From Toxorhynchites rutilus septentrionalis (lineage: Eukaryota; Arthropoda; Insecta; Diptera; Culicidae): a DNA stretch of 64,000 nt. The position numbers and the translations under genes are program-made. Positions 42,456-54,357 of this stretch are shown here, piece after piece (the stretch's first letter is position 1; every line of letters begins with the position of its first letter). Below the pieces are notes generated by a model. The model saw only the letters and a program-made list of their open reading frames with translations, was not told where the DNA came from and ran no database searches. The stretch lies in assembly GCF_029784135.1 (NCBI RefSeq), contig NC_073744.1, positions 19,536,239-19,600,238 of the forward strand, given 5' to 3'.

Positions 42456-43380
42456 TTGGAGGCAGTTATTAAGCGAAATCTTGAGCGATTTGAAGAGCTT
42501 AAAGTATTTTTTTTTCGTTCCAAGTTATGTATGACTCATTTAAACGACCCTATAAATAAACCGATTATACTATTCCTAAACTTTGTTCTACCGCTCATCA
42601 AATATGTTCTTTCAATCAGAAAGTTCTCAATTTTGCGAACTTTATAATGAGAGAAGACTGTTATGTTAAAGAAGCCTGAGGATGTGTGCGTTGGTATCGA
42701 TGCAGAAGAAGCTTAAAAAGGATTGGATGCAGCTAGGAAGTTGATCTTTAAATTGATTTGTCGTGACTTCTATATTGAACTGGTGAAACACAGTTGCAGT
42801 CTTGATAAACCCTCAAAATATCGTCAAGCTACCAAACCTTAATGATTTGATGCTACAATTTCCTCAATTCGTTGAAACAGGTAAAAGAAAAGGCTTGAGT
42901 TACGAATTTAGGCTACTCAAGTCGAATAAAAATTATAATTCCATGGGGCAAGAATTGAGTGACTCCGATATAACTTGGTCCCAGCTGTTGGATATCAAAA
43001 AGCGGGATGGGAAATTTTTGTATCCATTGCTAAGGTCGTTTGTAAGACATTGTTTGCGGCTCCCCAAAGCTTATGCCTTAAAAATAAATGAACTGAAAAA
43101 AAAAGACATTTTATGACGTTCATCAGCAAGTGTTGAGCGAATATTTTTGCTTTACAGTGCCAACAAAACAAAGTCCGGGAATCGGTTGGTTCACAAATTA
43201 TGGATTTTATTTTGAGAGCGAGAAACCATGTATCGGCTCAAGGAGGAGCGTCAAAGATGAAGTTGAAGGTAACTTTGAAGGCAAAGTACAACAAAACCAT
43301 GTAAAAACATCGTACAATTTAGAGGCGAAAAACTTTCCTATGATTTATTTTGTTGTGTTGACACGACTTTAACAACCCAT
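42456..43380 (+). pseudogene. hAT transposase C-terminal half, decayed
   Basis: Readable segments, in order: NLERFEELKVFFF and LNDPINKPIILFLNFVLPLI (42470-42600), which match the region before the catalytic Glu of hAT transposases; then MLQFPQFVETGKRKGLSYEF (42849 on); then a C-terminal dimerisation region with HCLRLPK and, after a frameshift, SSASVERIFLLYSANKTKSG (around 43125-43190). Stops are present. The right terminus with ACCCTG (CAGGGTTGCC inverted) is at about 43516-43526. The N-terminal half is absent. It lies in the predicted 3' UTR intron. Confidence 0.7.
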
Positions 43381-44019
43381 AAATAAGAAAAATAAGTTCA
43401 AAGTGAAAATAAACTTTTATTTTCATTTTTTTCCTCTAACTTCCCGATACAGATTTTTTGGCTAAAAATACAGAAGTACAGTTTTTTCAGAAAATTTTAC
43501 AGATTTAAATTTGGCAACCCTGGTAGCAGTTTTGTTAAAAATGACTTGATAAATGAAACGATTTATTTCATGTTTCATAAATAAAAACCAAGGTGTGTCC
43601 CGCTCGAGAACGGGTCGTTTGGTTTAAGCTGTCTGTTTTGTTGTGTTTATTTTCACCCAAGGAAAGTTTATGCGGCGAGAAAAATTGGAGAAACGAAAAA
43701 ATATTAGAAAAAGTGATTTCCTATATGCTCTACATATAGAATTAGGTGCTGTTAGTCCAATTAAAATTCGCATTGGATTGAATAAACACTCAGAAATTAA
43801 AATTTATAAAACAAAATTACCTTTTCCATTTCAAACATGTTTTCTCTATATTAAAGTAACATGTTTTTACTGATGAGAAAAATTGATAATTGTGTGCGGT
43901 ATTGGTAACTATCTTATATTCCATTAGTGAGTTTTTTTTCTTTATTTCATCCATACATAACATAGGAGGCATCCCGTCTAAGATCACAGAGGGCGGTTTT
44001 CATCATATCTCGTTCCACT

Positions 44020-44480
44020 TCGGTATCTTTTATCTGATACGCACCATCCAACGACTGTTTACCATCTTTCTGTCATCACCACTCGGTAAACACTGGTGGA
44101 GTGAACAAACAATATCCAAAAACCAAACAAAACGGCCCTTTTCAGGGCCACCAAATCATTATCAAAGAAGTTAACAATAATTCTTCAAACATATCCAAAA
44201 TCAACATATAGCCTAACGGAATCCTACGTCAACTATACGGTCGTGTCACGGACACAACCCTCCTGTGACTTTTTTCCCATACATTTGTTCTACCGATTTG
44301 TGTGCTAACCCTAGCCGTATTTCGAATGCTTATAACTCGAACATTTCCTAACAGATCGGAAAGATGTTTGCATCAATTGATAGGGAATATTTCTACGCGT
44401 CTATCACAATTAATAAAATGTTATTTTTCATGAGATGAACAATAGAAGAACTGTAAAATGTCAAGCGCGTTATCTTTTTT
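44020..44480. repeat. Repeat remnants with an orphan histone 3' end
   Basis: 44025-44090 is the inverted counterpart of 48920-48995 (CTTTTATCTGATACGCACCA). At 44134-44149 lies GGCCCTTTTCAGGGCC, a perfect 6-bp stem with a TTTC loop, followed by ACCA and 14 bases later CAAAGAAG, the layout of the histone mRNA 3' stem-loop and purine-rich downstream element. No histone coding sequence precedes it. 44310-44480 is an inverted copy of 38255-38410. Confidence 0.6.
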
Positions 44481-44521
44481 TTACTAACGGTACAACCTGT
44501 TTTCATATTTTCTTCCCCCAG

Positions 44522-47500
44522 GAAATCCTCAACAAATATCCACCGATAATCACGTAGAAAAACTTAGGAAACCTTGGTATAAACACTGATGATAAAACCA
44601 AAAAAAAATCCCACGTGCAACAAAACCCGTTCTAAACATTCGATGTAAGTAGAGAGGGCCGCGAAGGAAATGAGTAAATCTAGTGCAACCAAACCCTCAT
44701 TTCATCTCATTCACCTCCACGTGTAATCAGAAAAAACTTCTAGTGCTAATAGTAAAAAAAGAAAAAAAAACAACCAAATCGTAAATATCGCGCAAATGTG
44801 TTTGAATCAAGTCTGCAACAAGCAAACATAAGTTTTTTTCCCCAACGAACATAATAGCTTCCAATAAAAAAAAAACCGAAACCGAAAAACTTAGAACAAA
44901 ATAGAGATAATCCATGCAAAAAACGGCGCACATTTGTGAGTAGAGATACTCTTAGCTGGATCAATGTTTTTTTATATATATATAGACTCGTAAATGTTAT
45001 AATGTGCATTTTGTGGGTGGAGACAGCCACGGAAAAAATGTCATTTGTAGCGTAGCATTAATGCCTTGAGTGGTGATTGTTAGGCTTAATACAACTGATA
45101 AACACAGTGACAATGTCGGTAACACAAGTGGGCAAGAGAAGCAACCATGACATCTAGTTTTTAGCTGACGAAGAAATGATAAAACAATATTGCCTTCCCA
45201 AAACAAAAGAAAGAGAAAGATGAAAGTTAGTAAAATGTTTTTACCATTTGAATAATCATGTTGAATATGAACAAACAGATAATTTGGAAAACGGTTCGAA
45301 CGTTTTTATGAGATCGAAATTAGAGTTTAATCAAAAAACAGTTAGATGCGAGTGTTTTTATTTACCACCTTAGAACGTTTTTCATATTTATTGGTTTTTT
45401 CGCGTCTGGCGAATAGTCCGAACAAAGAGTTTAAACATTCGTTAAGCACCCTCTCGAAAAAAAAAGTTTAAACCATCTAGTGAATAACTCAGTTACGACG
45501 ACGACGAGCTGAACATTTAAGAATCCACTATGCAATCAAACAACAAATTAAAATGAGGTAAAGCCTAATTCTACATTAACACTGAAGAGAGATGAAAAAG
45601 GGATAAAGATCTGTAAACATCGCTCACTGAGCGGACGATTCGGCGAAAAAAGCACATTAAATTAATCTTAGCGAATAGCGTGAAACAATAAACGAAACAA
45701 ACTATAGACTGTACCTACCGATACAAAAAAAAAAACGATAAAGATTAGAGGAAAAATGAAACCCGATAATTTAAGCGAGAAGAACTTCTCACTTCGATTG
45801 ATTTGTACTCTTCCACTTTTCAATTTTCGATTTTGTAGCTAAGGAAACTAGAAAAAAACAATCGATTTATTGTAAGGGAAAAACAAATAATGAAATCGGG
45901 TCAACCAATTGACCACATCAGAAGATAACAAAACCACGAGATATCGAGATATATGTACGTTTTATGAACAACAACAAAAACAACAAACTGAACCATCACT
46001 GCGCGTTGTTTGGGCGCTGTCAGTCAGCCCACGGCTGCTCGCCGTCAACTGCCAAATCTTTGACAACGGCAGCCGGGGGGCGATCAAATTTAGTCGTTAG
46101 TCATCATTCCTAGAATAAGGTAATCAAGAATATATAAATATATTTAAAAAAAAACTACGGGTAGGGCCTAGCAATCGACCATATTTATAAGTGAATTCAC
46201 TTCGCCGACGGAAGCCGAAAAAAGGACCGTGAGGGCAGCTGTCAAAGGCCACGCATTTTTTCGGCTCCCGGGGCGATAACGAGATTTTATTCCTATACTC
46301 AGAATTTAATGTGTAGAGCAATTGGACATCCTTTTTCAGTGGCCCCATAATTTGAATGCAACTTCTCACCGGAAGCGAAAACCTTTCTAAATCGAGTGTG
46401 TAAGTTTACTGCAGGTTGGAAGTAGAAAAAAACCCAAAATAGTGTGTAAACAGAGGTGTTTTATCAGAGAAAAGGAGCCATAATGTTTATAATAAATATT
46501 ATAATTGAAAAAAAACAATAGCCTGTCTGGTGGAAGCAAATTCAACATAACCAAATGTTAGCCAACCATCAATCAGCTATAATATACAATAGAAGTAATT
46601 GTTTTAGAAGATTTAACTAGCTGTTTAAACAAAGAAAATTAAAAGGGAAAAATCTATATAGACAGAAATAACGTGATTGTAGAGCGTGCAGCGGAATCGC
46701 GCCTTTATTACAACAAAATCGCGGGACGATTTTGAAACCAATCAATTGAAAAGCATATTTTGTTGACGCTCTTACTCTTGTGACAGAGCTAGTGAAAGTT
46801 ATTCCTTAACTGTGCCCCCAACAGTGCTGATGTTTGTTCAGCAACTGAATTCTCCTGAGTAACGACACATCCAACCCCTGGCACGATTTATTCCACCATG
46901 TCACTTTCTGTCGCTGCTTCAAACTGCTGAGCGGAGATTTATATATGAGCAGCTTTTCACAATACAAGGACCTCAAACCTCCCCCAGCAAGAAATGTCAA
47001 TTAAAATACAAACAAAACCCTCTCATGTCATCAGGCCGACTCGTTCCAACGGCACTTCTATTGAACCAATTTACCTACATCTTCCACGACTCACTCACTT
47101 ACATAGAATATGATAGCCAAACACACTCCCACCCGTTTAACTGCAACAACATCAACAGCTACCAACATATATAGGAGAAAAACAACAGAAACCTGAATGT
47201 GTTCATTTGATAACAGCGCTAATGCGAAATGTAAACAAACCAACTAACAAACAAACAAGAGCACCTCCCAACCAGTTGATTAGAAAAAAAAATAAATTGA
47301 TGAAACAAAAATCAAATCAATCAGAGAGAAAATGAAACCTTTACTGTTCATGGCCACAGAGCACAGAAAATAAACATCAACAACATATAACATTAGCCAA
47401 CACATTTCACTGTCATTGTTAGTCATCTGCAGATAAAAGCAAACAACAAGAAAAGATATGTCACATAAACATGCAGACTATGCAACACTCCCCCCATCCA

Positions 47501-47990
47501 AGAGAACAACTAAAATCTAAACAAACAAAAAAAAAATGCTGTATCGAATACGGAAATGTATAACGCGTCGTGACGCGTTTTTCCAGCGAGGTAAGAAATG
47601 TAAGGCATTGAAGCGATATCAATAAACAACAACAAGACCGAGTGTCGAAAATGATTACGTTTGAAAGATCGTAAAGCAAAACAACAACAAAAAAACAGGT
47701 CTCTATTGTCCTGTTTTTTATTTTTTTATTTTTTCGAAACGAAAGAACATTGTCCCTTCTCGGCTTTCTACCACCCCTCGCTGCGAGCTAATCGACCGAA
47801 ACAAAATCGACCAACTGTTGCTGGCAAGACGCCAACATGGCTGCGGGGTAGTTTACTGCGATTGAAGTGCGGATTCTGTGCGCAGTAACATAAATCTTCC
47901 CAGGCAATAATTATGAAATTATACTTCGTTCTTTCTCTGTCAAGGAATCCGTCTCGCACTACACAATAAAAACGAATTAATCATCACATT
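44522..47990 (+). other. Predicted terminal 3' UTR exon, A-rich
   Basis: It begins GAAATCCTCAACAAATATCC after the 44521 acceptor. About 3.4 kb follow of A-rich sequence with many AACAACAAA runs and several AATAAA signals. No transposon signature is evident and no coding frame of note. A candidate final poly(A) signal is AATAAA at 47965-47970, but the end cannot be fixed. Long A-rich 3' UTRs are common for developmentally or neurally expressed insect genes (general knowledge). Confidence 0.4.
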
Positions 47991-48525
47991 TGCCTTAATT
48001 ATAGCACAGCACCATTCGCATCTCAACTTCAATCCTCGAGAAGAAGCATATTAATAACGTACATTTCGGTCTCACTTGACACTCACTCGAGCACGAACGC
48101 AAGCACGCGTTTATGGCGTCACTCACGTACTGAACGCGACGTGTGTCATTCTTGAGAGTGACAGTTAATACAGCACACATGCACACACGCGACATGACAC
48201 AGCTCTGGTAATAGCATTATGATAATTTCGTCATTAGAGAATTCTCCTTCAAGGATCGCACTGATGTGATCAAAGGATGTGCGGTATGATTTCCGAGATA
48301 CACATATAATTTGCATGATTAACAGCTCTTACGAAGTTTTGCATTTTGATCCATCACAATCTGTCTTGCTTTAGCGTTAACATCAAAGAAGTTGTTCAAC
48401 GTTTTACCACATATCAAAAGTTCGTATTCTCCGCTATCCATAGCCAATAGCATCATTTGTACGCAATACGTATCGAAATATCATCGATTTTCGCTACAGG
48501 CTCCGATCAGACCGGTAGCATAATA

Positions 48526-48583
48526 AAAACAGGATTGGAAGAGGATGCATAATGCACTATGCATCCTCTTCCAATCCCGTTTT
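48526..48583. repeat. 25-bp inverted repeat (hairpin), one mismatch
   Basis: The left arm 48526-48550 (AAAACAGGATTGGAAGAGGA, then TGCAT) pairs with the right arm 48559-48583 with a single mismatch around the loop AATGCACT. It has the size of a short-hairpin precursor. No neighbouring repeat copy was noticed. Confidence 0.85.
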
Positions 48584-48989
48584 GAATGAGCGAATGAGCG
48601 AGAACATTCTCTAACAACATCACAATCACAACTAAGTGGATTTCCGAGGCGTCATCTGCTAATATACAGATTTGTGTAATTTTTAAGCTAACTTAGTTTT
48701 CAGGCCAAGAAACAACAAGCATATAACTCTTAGACATTTTATCTTCGGAAAGAGGTGATTATCAAACAACTTTGTTGAGCCGAAAAAGAGATATTAACGC
48801 TCAAAGCCATGCACTTCCAATTTAACGACCTCGCTTTCGAAACTTTGACTTTACACCCCGGTACAGAAATGAAAGACATAGTCCTACGTCAAATATGTCT
48901 AAGATCGAAATGCCATTTTGTTTGGTTGTTTACCGAGTGATGATGACAGAAAGATGGTAAACAGCCGTTAGATGGTGCGTATCAGATAA

Positions 48990-49443
48990 AAGATACACAC
49001 GAAAGTTCCCCCTACTTTCATGTATTTGCCATGTCGATTTCCCCCAGGCAGCTTGGTTTTGATGTCTCTGTTAGGGAATACATTTCGGTAGGAACAAAAG
49101 TTCCCCCTACTTTCATGTATTTGCAATGCCGATAGCTTTGATGTCTCTGTTAGGGACCCGCCTCTTGTGTCGTCAATTTCGAGCAATCAGAAGTGGATAT
49201 TTCCGTTAGGATAGGAGTTGTGATTTTTCAATTGTTCGATAGTTAGTTTCATGACATATATGATTTTCTTCAATATAAAAAATTGTTATGGAGTGTCGTA
49301 ATCGATTGACACAAAAATTTCATCAATCCATCATGAAATGATTGAGCAATCAGCGTTTGTAATTGGACAATTTTCACGATGTACTCGATTTTCGATTTTC
49401 GATTTGTACCCCAATATGTTCCCGAAAGACGTAATCCTACGTC
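48990..49443 (-). repeat. Dispersed repeat, inverted partner of 41974-42420
   Basis: In reverse it shows the same block order as 41974-42420, including the doubled GGTTTTGATGTCTCTGTTAG segments and the ATCAGAAGTGGATATTTCCG block. It ends with GACGTAATCCTACGTC at 49428-49443. On its left it continues into the 48920-48995 segment shared with 44025-44090, so this copy is the uninterrupted form. Confidence 0.7.
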
Positions 49444-49559
49444 AAAAGCTCCTGAAGGTACTCACCTGATCTGCGCTACACCCGCCGTTTTCGGTAAAAC
49501 AGCTTGATTCTTGATTCATTCGTCCAGGGATGGTTTTTTTAGAACTCTAGGGGCTTATC

Positions 49560-49920
49560 AACATGTTACTCAGCAAACTTATGCCGTTCGGCTTTGTTTA
49601 CTTTGCTGACAAACGGGCGCTTCCAGGGATCTTTGTTATTCAACCCCTGTGCTACGAGACGACGACGAATAGTTCGACAGGAAACTGATGCCTGAAGGGT
49701 CTGGGTCTCGCGGACAGTCACCCACAAGTTTTTCTTGACTTCGCGCATGATCTTGGTGTCCGTTTCCGCATTTGTTTTACGCTTCCTGTCTCTACCAGTG
49801 CGATCTATAACAGATCCGAATGATTTTGGTTTCAGAAGAGTTTTACATTGCTGATACTGTACTTGTTAGCTACACCCGGTGCAATTCTCTGCTTAACACT
49901 TTTTAACACCAGATGTGAGT
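49560..49920 (-). pseudogene. Tc1-type transposase N-terminal fragment
   Basis: Minus strand: GSVIDRTGRDRKRKTNAETD, then KIMREVKKNLWVTVRETQTL, SVSCRTIRRRLVAQGLNNKD and SKVNKAERHKFAE. These are the second helix-turn-helix and start of the catalytic domain of a Tc1-family transposase. Everything after KFAE is missing. The RTIRRRL block is the recognition helix region. It is distinct from the 525 and 58275 copies. Confidence 0.75.
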
Positions 49921-50227
49921 GACACTTTTCTCGTTCAATTTGAATAAGATTTTTAAACGGAATTTGATAGAAATTGGCTCTTAAATGTAAATATGGGATA
50001 TGTAGAATAAATAATCCAAAAAAACAAAAACATTAAAACAAAGTTTTTATACTATACTTTCAAACGGTTTTATTTAGCATGACCTATAATTATGTTTGTA
50101 TGTTTATCTGTAGGGTTGTGCCATATAAATACAAATTTAACCTCTTTTCTGTTGACCGATTGATCTGATCTTTGGAACCCACCTCCATCTCTGCTGTCGT
50201 TATAAAACTTTATCCATTATCTTGAAA

Positions 50228-50580
50228 ATCCAAGTTGGCGGCCGCTACAAGATGGCGAACTACATATTTTATCGAAACCTCATCAACATAGGTATTAAAT
50301 GAAAGGGCTTGACTAGTAGAACACAGTTTTTTATAAAAAATGCAAACCCAAAATTGTCGCCGTAACAAAATGGTGACATTTTTTCAATTCATCAATATGT
50401 CTATCATACGATAAGACTTAACTAGTAGAACATACTTATTTATGAAAATGCAAATCCAAAATGGCGATATATGTATTTTTCGAAACCCCGTCATATCAAA
50501 TATCAAATGAAAAGGTTTGACTAGTAGAACACATTAGATTATGAAAAATCCAAATTCAAAATGGCCAATTACTTTTATTC
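50228..50580. repeat. Diverged tandem repeat, about 100-108 bp period, three units
   Basis: GACTAGTAGAACACA anchors recur at 50311, 50419 (AACTAGTAGAACATA) and 50519. Each unit also has a TCATCAA/TCATATCAA block, AAATGAAA and, after the anchor, AATCCAAAATGGCG or CAAGATGGCGAA. The units differ at about a quarter of positions. No coding content is seen. Confidence 0.65.
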
Positions 50581-50589
50581 ATACAACTC

Positions 50590-51630
50590 CTGTATAGAAC
50601 AATTCCACTCCAAATCAGTCGACTGCTGACACGGCCTTCTACGGTTTTTTCAACTTGGTACAAGTGATGGAAACTAATTAAAATTACAATTTTCGTTATT
50701 AAATGGCCAATTTAAATTACGACTGATTTTTATCATGCATTTTTGGAGGAAAATCCCAAAATTCAACCCAAAAAAAAATTTTTTTTTGTTCCATTAATTT
50801 TATGGTTTTACAACTGGATTCTATGCGAAATCTCTTATCTTTCAAATAAAAGCAACATAATCATTCTAAATAGTGTACTTCAGTTCGTCAGTTCGAGCCA
50901 TAAAATTGAACTGTCACCTGCTAAAATATTCCCTAATTACTTGTATATATTTTTTTTAAATACTGGTTGAATTGTTTTGAGTTTGACGACAAACGGTGCA
51001 CGGACAATGTCACGAAAATGTAAATATTGATTCCTAGAAATTGACGAAATTAAAATGCTTTGAAAACGTGTAGTTTTTCGAGAAAAGCTAAGCAAATAGA
51101 ATTTACACGTAATTCTGTACGACAAAACTATACAGACATTATTATCCTAAGACTCACTGCTCTTGGGATATAAAAAACCCATTAGAAAATTATATTTGAT
51201 GAAAAAACAATTTATATATACATATTAATATTATGCCAATAATAATAAAAGACGTGACGTCATTGCTTGTTTATTATTTTACACACACAAGTAAGCTGTC
51301 TGTTTGAGCATACCTCGTATGAAAGGCTTCAGAATCAGCCGTCAAAATTTTAATTAAAAACAGAACGAAATATTAGTTACGTGGATCTGATTAGTGTGCT
51401 TCCAGCTTGTCAATAAGAAATATTTTTTAAAAAGAATTTATTAATTTTTCTTTCGGAGGAAATGTGGAAATGTAAGTTTAATGTGATTTACACGGGCAAA
51501 CTTACTACCATTGTTTCAATCACTAAATCCTTCAGTGAAAAAAGGACCTTTAGACTCTGTTCTGATAATGCCTCGTACCCAGCCGTACGGCACCCGCCAT
51601 GTTTTTGATGCCAACATCTCAAACGTCAAA
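50590..51630. other. AT-rich intergenic stretch
   Basis: No gene and no repeat pairing noticed. Open frames near 50743-51125 have no motif. Confidence 0.4.
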
Positions 51631-51639
51631 AGTATTTGT

Positions 51640-51770
51640 TTTCTCCAAAGGAGCGATCCGCATTGACGACATTGAGCTTCGTTTACTAGTTTAGGGGAGC
51701 GTCAAAGAATAGCTGATTTTCAGTAAGAATGAACGTTTTCAAAATTAAAATTATGAATGAAAATTAGCTT
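51640..51770. repeat. Repeat copy related to 1190-1300 and 17950-18080
   Basis: It contains CATTGAGCTTCGTTTACTAG and TTTAGGGGAGCGTCAAAGAA followed by AATGAACGTTTTCAAAATTA, matching the reverse of 1190-1290. Confidence 0.5.
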
Positions 51771-52569
51771 TTTCATATCAAATTAGTATTCTATTTAAAT
51801 TAAAAACATTTTTGTTTGCAGGTGATGAAAAAGTCTCATACGAAAATTGTTTATGAAGACAATTTTATATTATAATGAAAAAATTCAACAACAATGTTGG
51901 AATTTTATAGCCATATGGTTGAATGAAAGTCAGAAATACGTGTTTCAAGTAATTAAATAACATGATGTGAAAATTTTCATTCAAATTTTAAAATTCTAAA
52001 ACCGGTTTCGTGTTTTCTATCTGATAGAGATTACACTATCGAGTTTGGGACCCAAATAATGGCTCTAATTTGAAGTCGACACCATCGCGAATTACCAATT
52101 TACAGGGGTACGAATAAAACGTCAAATCTCTTGTATTGCCAGTGTACCCAATATTGCTGCGGTTCACTGACATTTTGGTTCTATCAATTACTGTTGCTTA
52201 CAACTCGGTCCGGTTATATAGTCGAATAGAGGCTAACTTTAAATTCCATGTTAAATGTGAACACCTCCATGTGAAACCGAAATATGAAAATCGCTCATGC
52301 AGTTAGAATAAAGCAGCGCATTTTTCGATTTCAATCCTCGTTAATGATATGTTGATAAACAAATGACGCCATATTGATTTTGATTTTGGGTAGCCTATAT
52401 TCAATTGATGTCTAACCTCTGCCAATTTACCACCATCTGACATATCGTGATGTCGATGATGGACTTTTACAGCAGAGGGATAGTGAGATATGCGGTGACG
52501 GTAGGTAGAGTTAGATAGCGATAATCGTGCCATACACCTGCTCGTACCATCCAACCCTCCGGTAGTCAA

Positions 52570-53580
52570 AAAAGAAAAGCATCAATACAAAAATTGGATA
52601 AGGATGAAGCAGTGCTAACTAAAACACACCGCATCTCAGAGTTATTCAGTTCTGGATCAAAATCTAAAAATGAATCAGTTGTTCCAACGTCGCCCGAGGG
52701 ATCTGCTGCCATATTTGGCATAAATGATCCAGGACCTGAGGTGCCTGTTACCTAGGTCGACATTGCTAAAAATATCGATGGTTCTGAAGCAGGTCCTTCA
52801 ACGACGGACGCAGATCTCTCAAAAACAACGTGTGGTCCCTCAACGTGGTTTCCAATCACAGAGACGCGTGTTTCCTTTTTGGCAAAGTTTCCGCTGAACC
52901 AAAATAAGAGGGATTCAGATTCATATCTTGACAGAGATTTTAACAGTCGAGTTATAGCGTCACTGGTGGTTCTAACCGACTTTTTAAACACTTCATGTTC
53001 TACAACAGACACGAAAACGGAGAGCAACATTTGAGGAAGTGGCTTATCTACAGTCAATCAAGATGTATGATCTGTCACCACATTTATTCGAAATTATTAT
53101 ACATCTAAACTGGTTCATTAGGTTACGTGTGTTGCTTTTACTGCACGGTTATGACACCAGGTCGGGACGCATTTACGAAAGAAGATGGCTTCAACCATTG
53201 GAAGAAGTCGGATGAAAAGATAAAATTACATGAACAAGGTCAACAACACCGAGAAGAAGTTCTGAAGTACAACTTGTAAGGTTCAGAGTCCAGCCACGTC
53301 GATAGGGAACTGGAAGTGCAAGTAAACGAAAGGCGACAGTACTGGCAAGAAATCCTGCGTCGTGTTGTTGCTATGATTATCTTTTAGGCGGAAAGGGGTT
53401 TGGCATTCAGAGAAACAGATGAGATCATTGGCTCTAAACACAACGGTAACTTTCTGGGCATAATTGAACTGAATGCTCAATTTGATCCGCTTTTGATGAT
53501 CCATCTTGACAACTATGGGAACACTGGTGATGGTAAGGAATCGTATCTGTCCTGAAGCAACGGAGACTCGCAAAACGAAT
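52570..53580 (+). pseudogene. hAT-type transposase (TTF zinc finger / DUF4371 kind), decayed
   Basis: Plus-strand segments in order: a low-complexity Ser/Lys N-terminus (KRKASIQKLDKDEAVLTKTH, then SELFSSGSKSKN); FTKEDGFNHWKKSDEKIKLH and EQGQQHREEVLKYN (53174-53277), the zf-TTF region; DRELEVQVNERRQYWQEILR RVVAMI; and AERGLAFRETDEIIGSKHNG NFLGIIELNAQFDPLL (53390-53495), which is the DUF4371 entry of the catalytic domain. Stops and a frameshift interrupt it and the catalytic C-terminal half is missing. The antisense open frames here are shadows. Confidence 0.75.
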
Positions 53581-53589
53581 TCAAATGTA

Positions 53590-54350
53590 TATTTTGAAAC
53601 TTTAAGACACTACCTAAAGCATTACATAGGAAGTTTTGAAAATTTGGAAAAATACCAAAGTGGCGGCCATTTTTGTTAAAAATTGGATATTTTTCATGAA
53701 AAATCGCTGTTTAGAAGCTCAAAAAAAATATTAGATATCAAAAAACGGCTATGTAGAGGCTTAAATAATTTATCTTTACATATCGATAAAACATTTCAAT
53801 CAAATCGGGTAGTAGATCTTGAGATATTGATACAAATCCTTTTGAGACAACATTCCTTAGGGCATAAGCTTTCCAAAAAAGAAAAAAAAAACAAAAATTC
53901 GAGGTCCCCCCCCCCCCTTAATTAAAAGCAAATCGAGAAATGCATCGAATGATGAAAGATTAATCTCCCTAAGTCTGATGAACATTGAGAGAGATATTCT
54001 TAAGACGATCGATTTTGAAGTTTTGATTAAGGACTTTTCCGAAGCAAAATGCAGGTGACAGTGCTTTACGTAGTTTCAAATTTTTAGAAGTTGTACTACT
54101 TTAGTGTATTAACACTATTAAAGACAATTACTTGCAATTTTGAAACCTTTCCTAAATGGGCCCCCAAAAATATCTGCCCGGACACCCCAAGATCAAAATG
54201 CAACCCTGTTCCTCTTTCTTCGTGTGTAGAGTTTCTCGCGATTTTCAATTCTTTCCAACTCGTTAACCATAGCTCACGACGTTCCGTTTCCGACTTCTCA
54301 GAAACTCCCCCTTATTTGTTTTCCTGTCGAATTCACAAGTCCGTTCATCC
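53590..54350. other. Non-coding stretch with poly-C run
   Basis: No gene. A run of 12 C is at about 53907-53918. The GTGGCGGCCATTTTTGTTAA wording near 53662 is also seen in repeats at 50236. Nothing else can be named. Confidence 0.35.
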
Positions 54351-54357
54351 AATCATA

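Larger units (their letters stand above)
40862..44521 (+). other. Predicted intron within the 3' UTR
   Basis: The donor is G|GTAAGC and the acceptor is TTTTCATATTTTCTTCCCCCAG (ending 44521), one of the strongest pyrimidine tracts in the window. The composition is the same A-rich kind on both exonic sides, whereas the middle (about 41740-44480) is transposon-derived. The stop codon would lie 350 nt upstream of the splice junction, far beyond the roughly 50-nt limit that makes an exon junction complex potentially relevant to mRNA decay. Confidence 0.5.

Noticed and set aside
50228..50580. CRISPR-like regular repeats
   Set aside because: The units are diverged and directly adjacent without unique spacers, and the DNA is eukaryotic.
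52752..53573. Minus-strand open frames of 101 and 96 codons
   Set aside because: They are antisense shadows of the decayed hAT transposase on the plus strand.
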